Below, piece after piece: positions 45,936-58,370 of a stretch of 64,000 bases of DNA. The notes under the pieces were generated by a model. The model had not been told where the DNA came from. It made no database searches and saw nothing but the letters and a program-made list of their open reading frames with translations. Each line of letters begins with the position of its first letter. The stretch's first letter is position 1. Origin of the DNA: Metallyticus violacea (lineage: Eukaryota > Arthropoda > Insecta > Mantodea > Metallyticidae); NCBI GenBank assembly GCA_030762175.1, contig CM060830.1, forward strand, positions 51,581,501 to 51,645,500, read 5' to 3'. A program made the translations under genes and the position numbers.

Positions 45936-48266
45936 TTGATTGTTTCACAGTAATATACTACGCTACTGGCGACAGCTACAACTACTACACGATTAAAACC
46001 CAAGTCGTCAGCTGTTGGGCAGTTTTGAACTTCACTATCAAACAAATAGTTATCGAAAAGTTACGTTCACGTAGGAAAAGGATTTAAGTTACCTGTCCAA
46101 TAACATTTATGGAACAGATACTTTGCAAGGGAACGAAACAGATGACAGGAGCTAGGTCCAAGTGTATTTAAAATAATATTTTTAAAATGAAATTGCCAAA
46201 ACTAAAAATAAACTGTACAACAATGGAAGCATGTTCTCATAGTTTTAGATTTAGTGCAAGGTATTTCAGGGGTTAGTAAAAACCAATGGTAACTTCATTA
46301 AGAAAAATAGTATACTAACATTCTTTTATTAAAATGCCTCGCAAGAGAAAATTGGTGGCAACGTTACTTTCCTGACAGGGATGTTTCGGCCCCTATCATC
46401 TCAAACTTGGAAACCTATTTCCATAGGCTAGAATCTTAATCACTTCAGATAACCCATATCTCTAATTTGTATGCTGTGAAGCGATATTTAGCATCTTATG
46501 TTAATTAAATGTTATAGTTTTTATTTCAAGCATATTTATATATTAGGTTTATAAAACTGAAGAGTTATAATGCACGGTGGCCCATTGAGATGCTAAGATA
46601 GAAAATTTGCACGAATTGAAAAATGGCTACAGCAAAAGGAGAGCAATTAACTCTTTATAATGACCACGTAAGTGCTTGTTGAGATTGGAAGACAATAGGC
46701 TGATCTGTGGTCGCTTCGTAACGTTGAAAATTCGCGCCACAAGACGTAATAGAGTCAGGGGCAAGCCTTTCGTAGCTCAAAAGTTAGCGTCTAAAAAGCT
46801 TTGACCGGATATGATCGTACCCTGACACTCTCGTAGTTTTCTTGGATTCCTGCTCCAATACACACAGAATTCTCGCACGGATGGCAGTAATACTTGTAAT
46901 GGGTTTAATCAATATTTCTCTTCGACAACTTGTTCATCATACGTTGTGAATTTTTCACAATCCATTGTCTACCAATAAATGGCAGAGGCCAAAGTACTGG
47001 CGAATTCCCTTTTAAAAGAAATGACGAGACTCTAGGAAACACAACAAAGTTTACGATCTTCTTTCAGAAGTTCTGTGCCAACCCACAGAAGTTATTAGAG
47101 ACCTTGGTAATCCCACCAGGTCCAAATTTTTATAAGCAGATGAAGGATTTATAGTCGGAGGTGCCTCCACACTGGTGGTACAAAAATGACATAATCATGG
47201 CGATATAAGTAAAATGCTGGCAACAATTATATTTTTTTATTTTTCCTACGGACTAAAGGAGAGTTTTCAGAAAACACATCAGTATAACAAAATTTCATTT
47301 TATTACATACGTGTGAGCAAACACTTTACAATCAAAATATGAATCGCTAACGATTGGAAGGCAACAAAAGTGAATAAATTATATCTATCGGTTAAGATTT
47401 GTTGCGTAGGTTCGGCCGTATTCCTGTCTTCCTGGTTTATTAACTTCTATCACACCATTTTGGTGAAGACGAATACAGTGATGGTAACTTGTTTTTGTCA
47501 ACAAAACCGCTTCATATATTGAATATCTTTGGTGGATACAGAGTTGAGTTTAGTTTTCTTTATTGGTGAATGTGTCTGTTGTCTGTCTGATGGATAACCG
47601 CCCTAATAAAATTCAACGTATCGAGGTTGTTTCAGATATCCATCACTCATGGCTCGATAGCCGCGCCGTAACATATTTCCTGAGGGAAACTTAACAGCTA
47701 TGCATTCGCTATCGGTGGAAGGTCAATGCTAATGGCTTATTTCTGACTCTATTTTTCCCAAGCCTCGCATCCGTGGTTGGATATGAGAGAGTTGGATAAG
47801 ACGAGGTTGAATGCGGGCCTGGTGAGAATGCCGGTCGCATTGAATTATCTGCCGTCTACAAATACCAGAGGGCATCTTTTGTCGTGGCAGCAGCACCATG
47901 AAAGGCATTTTAAGGATGGGCAATGAGACGTGTTACATTTATACGACCTTGATAAAAGAACGGGCTGCCCTTGGTCTCATTGTAAGCAGAGAATTCCAAT
48001 GTCATCTCTTTTCGATTGTGGGTGTATCTGGGAAAGTGGGTTTTCAGCCCCTACAGGACTGCTATGCGGTGTTAACTGTCTCCAGAGTTTGGGTCCAAGG
48101 TTAAAGGGAGTATATCCTAAAGGGTAATTTACAAGACCAAAGGCCTCTTGCCGCCAATCCGGGGAAATTACTAGGCTATCCTGCTTAATCACTATTTGAG
48201 TAACTTTACACAGTAGGGGAATTCCACAGTCGCTAGGCGCGCATGTTGCATTTCGGCCAGCATTTG
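45936..48266. other. Spacer; GC-richer unknown segment at 47.5-48.2 kb
   Basis: Most of this is AT-rich and featureless. The stretch from about 47560 to 48230 has more balanced composition and overlapping frames on both strands (47729-47923 minus, 47898-48127 plus, 47977-48192 minus), but no domain is recognisable in any. It could be an old transposon or retrocopy. Confidence 0.4.
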
Positions 48267-48423
48267 TTTGATTTGATTTATTTACGGACGCCCTTTAACA
48301 TCTCAGGTCATCAGCGTACCATTCTATTCAGGGCGTGAAACAGCCGATAAATTTTGCTCGGAGGCCTCTTCTTTCAGGCTTGAGGTTCTTTTTCGTGCCG
48401 TAACTGTACGACACGGGACCCAC
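48267..48423 (-). repeat. SINE-B copy 3, 5' truncated
   Basis: TTTATTTACGGACGCCCTTT, GGCGTGAAACAGCCGATAAA and CAGGCTTGAGGTTCTTTTTC match the body of the family on the minus strand. The tRNA head is missing; the copy stops after the GGGACCCACGG segment. Confidence 0.9.
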
Positions 48424-49493
48424 GGTATAATACTGCAAAACCACAATTAAAGAAATATCCCAGAACACTATAAGGTTCAAATGTCCATTGCCCCCCCCCC
48501 AGTGGTTGGGACAAACTGAAACTATAATCACATTCAAAATGAGGAATAGTTCCATCATCATGATGATTATCATCACCATGTTGATTTTGGAACCATTTTT
48601 CAGCAGGAGGATATTGATATGATTTCTGAGGAGACGGCTTAAGGACTGTGCACTCAGTCATACTGTGCGACGGTGATGGAGGGAAAATATCGTGTAATGT
48701 GATAGAAGGTGATTTAAAAGTAAATGACTCATCTTTACCTTGTCTTACTTTGACCAGAAACTTATACTGAACTTAAGCATATGTCAAAACTACCCATCAA
48801 ACTAAAAATATGTCGGAACACGGACAAAATGGCGTTACGACTGCAAGCCTATAAACAACTGACAGCTGAGGGCAAGTTATGCTCGCAAGACCTGTCTCCT
48901 GCTTTGTTGCCAACTCGTACATTAGTGTGCCGTAAACAATAAAAGGTTGAATCGTTCCCCCCCCCCCGTTTTCTGTTATTGACTTACAATGAATGAAAAA
49001 ACTTTCTTTATTAAATCTTTGAGACATGACTCAAACAGTAACCTGAGAAACGAAGCCCCAAAAATAGCTGACACAATTTCTAAAGGAACTAAACAAAAAA
49101 CACTGGAACGCTTCATTTACCAAATTGCTGACATAGCTAGGAACGTGATTATCTTAGTAGATTCGCGCAGTTTTATTTATCTGACTCTTACCCATTTTGC
49201 TTATTATTTCTTCACGTCATTTTTGTTTTCAGTTCTGTATAGTAGAACTCTAGATTTAGGTATATGGTTGATCTCGTTAAATTGAGTTAATAGATAAGTA
49301 AACGATGTTGAAGAACGATTCTCAACTTGTTCTGTCAAACAGCTATGCCAGTATTCTGCCCAGATGAAGATGTTGTAGTTTTTCTGGCTTAAATTTGGCC
49401 ATGAAATTATTAAACAAAACGCTGAAATGTAAAATTTATGTAAAAGAAACCTAATTTGAAGTTTTTTAATGTCCCCATGTCCTATAGACTTAA
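48424..49493. other. Spacer with two C runs
   Basis: Runs of ten and eleven C lie at 48491-48500 and 48957-48967. The frames at 48328-48661, 48797-49027, 48989-49285 and 49204-49500 have no recognisable domain. Confidence 0.45.
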
Positions 49494-50973
49494 GGGACAT
49501 TGGGAGTGAGTTTTTGGCCGAAATCGGTAAAAAAATTTAAAATCATTTGCTGCAAATGATTCCTTGAACCATTGGGCATCCATAAAGAGTCAACATTTCC
49601 TTCCCCCCATTCCTTGCGGCTTAATAGCCATTTAAAGAGCTCCGCGTGACTTTTTCAGCCTGCCCCACCCCCTTACAGAAGTGTGAAATGAGATACACAA
49701 CTGTACTGTCTGATGATGACACAGGAACTCACCAGCAACTAAATGAAGTGGTTATGATGCTGATGTGGAAATATTGAAGGAAGAATGTGTTAGTCATGCA
49801 GCAAAGTTACAGTTTTCCTCAAGCTTAAGAAATATGCTGTAACCGTGGTAAGCTGAAGTTTGAAACTATGAAAAGACTAATCAGCTATTAAAATGTCTGT
49901 CATGAGAAATGTCATATATACTACACTTTAACGTTACAAAACAACAGACCAGAAAGCCAGAATATTAGAAGTACTCCATAGGGACTGACCCCTTGGTGTT
50001 TCTACAATAGGAGCATAGTTCTCAGTGAGACTCTGCAGATGCATTGCAAGATGTCTGTTCAGTTTGATGATAGTACGGTTAGGAGAATTCTCCCAATCTG
50101 CCAGAGACTAGCTAGCAGCTTTATTAGTGGAGAACACAACATTCAAATGAAAGTGTTCATTCATTTGGAAAAAGTATCCCAAAAGTTCTTTTATTTCTAA
50201 GAAGCAGCTCTAAATTGGGGCATGAAAAGGTGTTTCTGCTATTAATATGGGCGATTAAGCTTCAGGAGCTGAGATATATGATAAGAGGTGAGGAATGTTC
50301 GGCAGCTGCTTCAAAGATCAGTAAGACCTGGAGTACGACTGGACTCCACGAGAGCAGGTCAGCTGTCACAAGGAGGAAAGGACCTACAGGTTGCAAATGT
50401 AGCACAACACAAGAGGACACGAGAATTATAGACATACATAACTATTAATCAGGAAGGTTGTGATACAAAAGCGCACAATTCACTGTTTCCCAGCATATTT
50501 TTTTTATAAAACAGATTTTTTCCCAAATTTTCTTTTTCACACATTCAAAATGCTCCACAAGTTTCAATTTTTGTTTAAATTAAATGCAAGTTCCCCAGAA
50601 TGTGCAAAAGTATCCATTGCAATATTCTATGAAACAAAATGCATATAACACCAATAATATTTTTTTAAAAAAATTATGGAAATTTTTTAATTTTAAGATT
50701 AAAATATCTTTCCATACAATTTTTATATAGGTTCAAAGCTCCAATTGCAAAAATATCTATCCAATTTCTCAACTCATGAGCTGCGTGGGACATTTTGATT
50801 ATGCTACATATTTATATAATAAAATTTATGAAATAATTTATAACTCACAAAGTATTTATCCAATTTGAATTAAATTTAGTATACATATTAATTTAACAGC
50901 AATGCAATAACAGTAAAAATTTCAGAACAATCCACAAAAGTGTGGCTCTTTGAAAATTCATTCCCAGTTTCCC
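49494..50973. mobile_element. Candidate DNA transposon with TTAA-like flank
   Basis: The left end GGGACATTGGGAGTGAGTTT (49494-49513) and the inverted right end GGGAAACTGGGAATGAATTT (reverse complement of 50954-50973) agree at about 16 of 20 positions. The left end is preceded by TTAA (49490-49493) and the right end is followed by GTAA, one change from TTAA. TTAA target duplications are typical of piggyBac and Kolobok elements, but these termini do not start with piggyBac's CCC. The interior has only short frames (50215-50448, 50460-50648) without a recognisable transposase, so it may be non-autonomous or decayed. Confidence 0.5.
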
Positions 50974-52128
50974 GTAATTCTGGAATGGAAAAGAGTAAAT
51001 GGGGAAGGATTTCTCTCGGTATATCCTCTTACACGCCCCAGGCGCATCTCATTGTGTGCAGTAAAAACATGAATTTAAACGGTATCTGTTTGGAGCCTTG
51101 ATTGCTGGTTGAAACTAGCCTGCTCTCTGTTGCTGTTGCTGCCGTTTGCAAAGAAATGGAAAGCTTCAGGCGTCTGAGCAAGGACCCGTTTGTAAAGCAA
51201 AAGGTTATAATTTTCGTTCATCATTAATTCATGTAATCCGTCATACGAGAAGCTTGTAACAGTCTGTTAAGAACTGGGAACTCTCCTTTCGGAAGGAGAG
51301 CAGGAAAAAGAGAGGGGGAAAAAAACATCAAGCAGGAAAGTTCTAGTAACCTTCAATAAATGAGGAATAGAAGATAATAGACATAACTGTAAACTACAGA
51401 TATTCATACATCGCTAATATTATATGGAGGCTATGTACGAACTTCGATGTTCAGTTCTGCAAGGCTAAACAAGAAGAAGAAAAAAACTATTAAAATCATG
51501 CCCATAAATGCCTGGTATATTACTAAACAAAAGTTTATATTCACAAAGCTGATGTCATGTTTCATTTCTAATTAATACGGCACTTTGTGACAAACCACTA
51601 AATGAATCTACGGGGAATGTAAAACGTTTGTTCAAATGTTATTTACCTGCAATTCATAATAGTTAAAAGGCGTTGAAATATCTCTATTACTTTTAAATGT
51701 CTTGCAGAGTGAAGTCTAGCGATATGCGGACCTGGAGCTGGCGCAACTCTTATCAAAGATAGAATTGAATATATCTCTAACATGGCTAAAATGTGCTGCA
51801 GCTCCGTCATGCAGAAACCACATTTATCTTATTAGAAGTACAATCCAACACAGACCAACAACACACAGCCTAGTGGAGAAAACCTAAACATCAATCTTAA
51901 CAGATTTCTTTAACAGCCAAACCGTTTAGCCTGAAAATGTTTAAACAGGTTTCTTTAGCAGCTCAGTGTATATGCAGTTTGCAATTTGAGTAGTTTGTCA
52001 CATTGATAAGATTAAACGAACAGGGCGATAAGTTAGAATGTACCTCATAACTTAAGTGCTAAATTATAATTCCTTGTATTAGCCATTTCCGCAGATACAT
52101 AAGCATTTTTAGATGGAAAAAATTGACA
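50974..52128. other. Spacer without a supported gene
   Basis: No frame of 60 codons or more and no repeat was recognised in this stretch. Confidence 0.5.
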
Positions 52129-52386
52129 CTGGTAGCCGAGGTCGTTAAGGCGCGAACTCGTGAGGTCTGGGATTCGAATCCCGACAGGGCCGTTCTCCCT
52201 GACAGTTTTTTTTTTTAATAAGATTTCCCTCAGTCATAAATGGCAAATGCCCGGCAGATACCCTAAACTTAGGCCTGGAACGCTTCCTTCCTTAAAAAAA
52301 AAAATTCTTTCCCAATATATCATTTCATCTCGTGTATCACCAGTGTCCATCGCCTGTGGTGCCTCAGTAGTAAAAACGAGCGTTAT

Positions 52387-52388
<2 letters not shown>
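52129..52388 (+). repeat. SINE-A copy
   Basis: Head GGTAGCCGAGGTCGTTAAGG and B box GATTCGAATCC are present with a 7-base deletion between A and B boxes (GAGCGGG lost). Body and 3' part up to GAGCGTTATACAATA are well preserved, so this is a fairly young copy. The (TA)n tract begins directly at its 3' end and hides any target duplication. Confidence 0.93.
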
Positions 52389-52419
<31 letters not shown>

Positions 52420-52446
52420 TAACACTATTCGTTTATATATATATAT
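52389..52446. repeat. (TA)n tracts around a short insert
   Basis: Two TA tracts (about 52389-52416 and 52435-52446) are separated by ATTAACACTATTCGTT, which resembles the inverted start of repeat H (its reverse complement contains AGTGTTAAT). Confidence 0.85.
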
Positions 52447-52460
52447 AGCTGGGTCTAGCT

Positions 52461-52601
52461 TCTTGCCATTGAAGAACTCGCAGTAGTTCGAAATATAGCA
52501 GTTTCAAGTGTGACTCTTTCTCTGTGTTTTATCTTTATCTACTTTTATTATTAGTGTTAATTTGTTACATTGTTAATAGTGTTTCTTTATTTTTATGTTT
52601 C

Positions 52602-52609
<8 letters not shown>
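52461..52609 (+). repeat. Repeat H copy, nearly identical to 41597-41745
   Basis: Only two substitutions separate the 149-base copies. Shared parts include CTTGCCATTGAAGAACTCGC, a short GAAC/GTTC stem, CGAAATATAGC, and TTACATTGTTAATAGTGTTT. TA tracts lie on both sides (up to 52446 and from about 52605). Confidence 0.92.

Positions 52610-52632
<23 letters not shown>
52605..52632. repeat. (TA)n microsatellite
   Basis: About 13 units at the 3' side of repeat H. Confidence 0.95.
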
Positions 52633-52944
52633 AACGAATTTCTTGAAAATATTTTATCAAATTTCACTGGTGGACACCTTAGGGTTTACGACGAACGGAA
52701 AATTTTAGAACAATTTTTAAGTGTATTTGAATAAAGCATAACGGAATTACAACGACAGTTTGCCTTACATTTTCCGGATTGTTTATTTCGATAAAGTAAA
52801 AGTGTTTTATACCATTAAACATATGACAATTTTTAACTGCATTTGAATAAAGATTGTTATTAGAGAATATTTTCGTAGGAACGTCATTAATCTGGTGTAT
52901 AAATTTCGAGCAACAGGGCATACAGTGAAAAAGAAAAGTGTCGG

Positions 52945-53460
52945 ACAATGCTGTTGATATTAGAGAAAGATTGCGATCTCTAGTAAATCTGTTAGGAAAC
53001 TAGCTGCAGAAATAGGGATCTCGCACACAATTCTCAGGAAGAAATTGGGAACGTACCAATTCACGAGCTTCAATCTGTTGACTTTATGCGAAACTCCAGA
53101 ACTGTCTCATTGGTTTCAACAACACTTAACAGACATTCCCTTAACAAGAACAATAGAAACCGAGTAAGGAATACAGAAAATCCACATGAATTTGTCAAGA
53201 TATCATTGTATCCACAAGAAATTGGAGTTGGTCTGCCATGTCAAGAAGTGGGAATATAGATCCAAAATTGTACAATGAAACTTTCAGTGCTAAGGTGTAC
53301 GGAGAAGAAATCCTGAACAAATTCCTTGATCACGATGAAGAGCCACAAGAGATATCCAACAAGATGGTGCTATTGCACATGCTGCAGATACTACAAGCAT
53401 TCTTCGAAGAGTTCTACAACAGGACAATAAATGTTCTCCATTATATGCATTAAAGATTGA
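52945..53460 (+). mobile_element. Transposase remnant, DUF4817/IS630-like family
   Basis: Reading + strand frames in order gives SVRKLAAEIGISHTILRKKL (helix-turn-helix region) near 53.0 kb, ENPHEFVKISLYPQEIGV near 53.18 kb (the segment normally ending in GVWCA), and IQQDGAIAHAADTTSILRRV near 53.36-53.42 kb. The last corresponds to the QQDGAxxH motif with the second catalytic aspartate. At least two frameshifts and several stops separate these pieces, and the first catalytic aspartate region is lost. The copy ends before the usual WPPRSPDL segment. The 71-codon frame at 53238-53453 is one broken piece of it. Confidence 0.85.
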
Positions 53461-54679
53461 AGCTTTCATTGAAAATTGTTCAATAATTTGTGTAAAAATC
53501 CGGAGTATATTTGAGTTTCTAATTGAATGTAATACGTTGTACACGTTGCGTAAAGAATACGTGAGTCTGAATAGTTCAATTGTGATGATAATATTAATAA
53601 TAATAAAAAATGTTTTAGCACTGTCTACTGTATTTTGATTAACAGACAATGATCTGAATCCTAATATTACGTTGTAACTAAATGGATACACCACTTTCCG
53701 TCCCTTCTATACGTAAGTCTTTTGTTTACATTTTGCTTTAATAATATGAAGAAAAAAGGGGGAGAGCAAACTATTTCCGGGTCTAAACAACATAAATTTA
53801 TAGTCAACTTAATGTTAATTTTTTTTTGACAATTATGATTTATTTTTTAAACATTTTTGTTTATACAAATTATTCTGTATCGCTATATTTCTTTTCTGCA
53901 TCAATAAACCGCGTGTAGCTAATTCAAGATTTGTAACTGGTATATCAACTTATCCAGAGGCTTTACTTACTATGTTTTGGTATTATTTAAACACATATTT
54001 AACAAAAGGCGCGAAAATCTCTTTAGTCCAGGAAGATTTTGACTTCTGCTAGGTACATTTAGTGTGAGCCATATTAGCATTTCGTAGCAAATGTTTTAAT
54101 ATTTTAAATGCTTTAAAAACCCCAGCATTTTATTCTCTCGCGTGGGGTTGTGTTTTAGAAATGTTGTGTGAAAGGAGAATAAAAGAGAACTCCTTTTGAG
54201 ACCCGAGTATAAAAATGCCACAAGGACGATAGCAATGGGTGCAAACGAGGGTTTGTTTTACTGAATACACTCGGCGACATTCACAGAGCAAGACAATGGA
54301 AGAAGTTATTCGCTGTGAACAATGTTGCCACAGAATGTTGTTTTCAAGGTTGTCAAGCATGTTAACGGAAAGAATGCGGCGCAGGCTTTGTATTCTCATT
54401 TGCAAATGAGAAGAGACAATCTCTAATGGAGTTCTCTGAAGACATGAAATATTTGAATAGCTGAAAATCGAATTTATCAATCGTGTCTTTTGCTTTTGTT
54501 CTATCATAATGTTTAACTGAAAGGTTAGTATTTTGCATAATTAATAACTGTTCTTTCTCCATGTGTTCTCAACTGGCATGGGATAGAAGTTCATAAATGT
54601 TCTAATCTTGTAATATTGAATTTCCAAAACGAGTCGAGTAATAATATAATTAACGAGGTAACATCAAATATAAGCTGTT
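53461..54679. other. Spacer without a supported gene
   Basis: The minus-strand frames 53290-53694 and 54130-54507 exceed 120 codons, but the first is antisense to the transposase remnant at its right part and neither shows a domain. Confidence 0.45.
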
Positions 54680-55760
54680 TATTTATTTTTTTTGTAATTT
54701 ATTGAAACCAAATTAAAATGGGATACATATTAATGCATCCCATTTTTTACATAATTTACAAATGCATTTTTCCCATCGGATAGGAACTTATTAATTCCGT
54801 TATCGAAGCAAAAGAGTAGGGCTGGATTTGCAACCAGTTGCCTACAAATGCTTCCACATCTTCTGCCAACCTCTTAGTGCATACTTGGTAAACGCAAGGC
54901 CATAAGTCTGTACTGGATGGTGTTCCAAATCTATCCAGAGTTTTTCTCTTGTCGTAGCGCCTGTATGCAGACGGGCATTGCCTTAGAGAAAAACTTCTCT
55001 AATAGGTTGTCGACGTCTTTTTCGCCGATAAGAACATTTTGCTCAACCAGAAGCCAGCCAGCATGTATTGTTTTTTCCAACGTTCATGAAGAAAATGTAC
55101 GAACAGAATGTCTTGAGAGTTTCAAAAAATTGTCCAGACTGGTGAATTTTTGCTTTGAGAGGAGCGGATTCCCCTCGTTTCCTTCACTCCAAGCTCGCAT
55201 GCTTCGATTCAGAAATCTAGTTGTGTACCCATATTTCATCGCAAGTATTGAAACAAAAACCTCTCGACATACTCCTACACTTTCAGCCTTTTATTTCTCA
55301 GTGAAAATTTGAGAAAACCCACCTGATCGAGACTTTTTCGATACCCCAAGATATCTCAAATGAAATGAACATTTCCCTAATTTATCCCAACCTCAGAAGT
55401 GATTTCAGAACTAGTCGAAAGTCGATCACATTTGATAAGGGTCCTAATGGACCCTTAATGTTTCCGTTATACTGGTTATACTGGTCTGAGGTCGACGTTG
55501 GTGACTAATTTTGCACAATTTTTCAACCTTCTGTGAAATTTTGGTACTTTTAATCTTTGCAGCATTTGTGCCGGTTTTACGCCCTCTCGGGCCAGAAAAC
55601 TTTATGCGTAGCGCAATCGACAAGTGTACCTCTTGCTCGGACATGATGCTGACAAACGAAATGACTGTGCGGGGCGAACAGGATTCTCCTACTTCTGAAG
55701 TATCCACAAGCAACGTCTCAAGACATGCCAATCACAAACGGTAAAATAGAAATTCACCCT
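54680..55760 (-). mobile_element. Mariner (irritans-like) remnant
   Basis: Minus-strand reading gives, from right to left, an N-terminal half too decayed to align by eye, then GNARLHTGATTREKLWIDLE near 54.92-54.98 kb (the DNARPHT region with the catalytic aspartate changed), then a VGNWLQIQPYSF stretch and PIRWEKCICK near 54.76 kb, the usual mariner C-terminus. Frameshifts break it repeatedly. A 10-bp inverted repeat AAAATGGGAT / ATCCCATTTT at 54715-54746 lies just outside the C-terminus. True ends are not identified. The frame at 54917-55312 is antisense. Confidence 0.88.
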
Positions 55761-57589
55761 CGTATATCTAATATGAGTGGACACTCTGTTTATTCTAATA
55801 ACAAATATAAAAGAAGTGAACTAAAGTAGTTGTGTCTATAAACATGTAGTGAAGAATAGCAAAAGAAATGGGGGGGGGGGAGTCCGTGCCGCAGGAATTG
55901 CATTACCTAAGCCAGGCTTTTGGTTCAACCTGATATGCATATGTATTTAACAAAAAACAAACCTTCAGGCTTGAAAGTATATGCTTCTCCCATATTTTAT
56001 TTACTGGTTATATTGTTAGCTTAACGTTTCCAATTGCACTTGGCTGTATAACAACTAAAACGAATGTGGTTAACATTTAAACTGCATAATTAATTTTAGA
56101 CGTATGCTTGCTTGTTTTTGTGTGTTCCAAAACCGTTGTTTCTCTCCGCCTGCATTTATTGTACACGTTACACTACCAAGGTTGATAGACTACTGAACAT
56201 TGCTCCAGCATTCCCAGGAGTTCGACTTTTGCTGTTCGGTACCGAAGTCTTAGGAGGCCGCTGTCTGCAAGGCTAAGTCGGATTATTCGTCCATGCGCAT
56301 GCGCAGACTGTTTCACATGATAGCGAATATCCAATTATTAAAGTTAACAATAACAATCCCCCCATATGCCACATCGCCCGCCCCGGGGTGGGGCAGTTAA
56401 TCGATGTCTTAAAAAATGTGGTTTTCAGGTATACCCCAATCCTAATAGTCCAGTTTCCCTGATTTTCAGAAATTATTTTTCTTAATTTATTTGAATGGTA
56501 TATACAGAGTTTTGCTGAAAAAAGGGGTTTCCAGTAAACCCCCAATCATAGTTTGATTTCCCTTATTTTCAGAAACTATTTTTCTTTTATTTCAATGATA
56601 TTATTAGAGTTTAATTGAGAAAAAGCAAATTGCGGCCTGTATTCGATTTAGGTTTATCCTCACCCCCAATGGTGCAATTTTGAAGGTTAATGGACTCGAT
56701 TAATCGTTATATTGTGGCCGTTAGATGGTTATATATGTAAACAAACGTGTTTTTGTAATTTTTGGTGCCCTGAAAGTGGGATCGATGGAGTTATAAAGAA
56801 ATTCGCTAATATATTTAAATGCTATAGCAAAAAGCAATTTGCCTGTAGCTTTGAAAATAAAGAGGTAAGTAGCCCAGATCTGGATGTATAAAGAAAATTC
56901 TGCATCTAAATGTTATTTTTTCTCACATAATGTCAGCTCTGTTTTGAATAGATATCAAATAATGAATGTTTCAGTCCGAGTCCCTTGCTGGTAAAAGCGT
57001 GTCACAAATAACGTAGCTCTGTAACGAAAATACATTTTCTTTTCGTGGAATTTGACTTGCGAGCCGCCGGCGGAAGTAGCATTGCGTTTCAGGAATTCAT
57101 TCTTTTGCCTAATGTTACATCCGGCATCATCGATTACATCACGGCGTTTCGGTAAATTTACTACGTCTAGATTTTTGCGGTTTTGGTACACCGGTGATAT
57201 AATATGCTCTGTGGTATAGTAAGTTCTCAGTGGCTGGCTGATAATCTTGATTTGGAAAGATTAAACCTCTACGATAGACTTGAATGCAAGGCCAAGACCC
57301 CGGCAATATAAGAGGCAAGTTGCAGTACAATAATAGGAAAACCTTTTCCATATCCATTTATTTGCTATCATCCAACAATAGTGCAACACTCATGTCATTT
57401 TCTTGGAGGTAGCCTTATGAGTAACCCAATTGTGTGAATTTTCGTAATTTATTACTGCGCTGTGATTGCTTTTTCTTTCCCCCCACCCCGAAGCAACAAA
57501 TTACTTACGGGAAACTTTCTGGTAAAGTAATAGATTTTTAACCAGATAATTTCGATTAGGATGAGAGAAGATTGAAGATGAAATACATG
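55761..57589. other. Spacer with an 11-G run
   Basis: A G run lies at 55870-55880. Two related phrases, CCCCAATCCTAATAGTCCAG (56434) and CCCCAATCATAGTTTGATTT (56539), each followed by TTCCCTGATTTTCAG or a close variant, show a roughly 105-bp imperfect tandem duplication. The frames at 56273-56545, 56955-57191 and 57139-57357 have no domain. Confidence 0.5.
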
Positions 57590-58345
57590 AGGTGTCAGAA
57601 CTGCACCCGAATTCATCGCTGTTGTTGAAGAGGTGTTGAATGATAGAAGACTGAAATTGAGAGAAATTGCTGAGGTGGGTTATCTAGATACATTCGTTGT
57701 TAGCATTCCTCATGAATATCTCAACATGAAAAAGATCAGTGCGCGATGATGTCGGGACTTCACTCAGTGAGCGAGTGTAGAAGGTTTTCGGCCTTGTGTC
57801 AAATAGGAAGAAATGCAATTGTGATGGGAAATGAAACTATTCCTGTACCATGATTCCTCCCGAAAAGGGAGACCATGCGACGAGGCGCTGCGAGGAAGGC
57901 CAGGGTTATCCGGTTCAACAGAAAGATCATAACCACACTTTTCTGGAACTGCAGGGGGATTCTGTTTGTTAACTTTAGAGAGAGACGCCAGTGTCAACAC
58001 ATACTACAGCTGCAATCTTTTACATAAGCCCGACCAGTAATTATAGAAGAAAGGCTGTAAGCTGAGGCATGGTGTATAACAGATGCTGTGAAGAACTGTG
58101 GATTCAGCGAATTGGACCATTCACCCTATAGCCCATATCTAGCCTCCAGCGAATATCTCAAAATTGAAGAAAGATTTACGAGGAAGAAAATTTAATTGCA
58201 GTATGGTGAAGGAAGCAGTTTTAAAACATTTTTCTCAGACTATTTTTTCCCCAAGGACAAAAAATGCTAATTCATGATTGTGAAAAATGAGTTGGAGCAA
58301 ACGGAAGCTGTTGAAAAGTGACATGAATAAAGTAAAGAAATAAAC
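57590..58345 (+). mobile_element. Mariner transposase remnant
   Basis: The + strand gives APEFIAVVEEVLNDRRLKLR near 57.6 kb (N-terminal helix-turn-helix region), HEYLNMKKISAR near 57.72 kb, FNRKIITTLFWNCRGILFVN near 57.92 kb (the GKxMxxVFWDxxG region), and LDHSPYSPYLASSEYLKIEE near 58.12 kb (the YSPDLAPSDY region, its aspartate changed to Tyr). Order and spacing fit one mariner gene with several frameshifts and stops, and the catalytic aspartates are mostly lost. Ends were not identified. The frame at 57764-58000 is antisense. Confidence 0.87.
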
Positions 58346-58370
58346 TTATCCCACCTTATATTTCAGTTGA

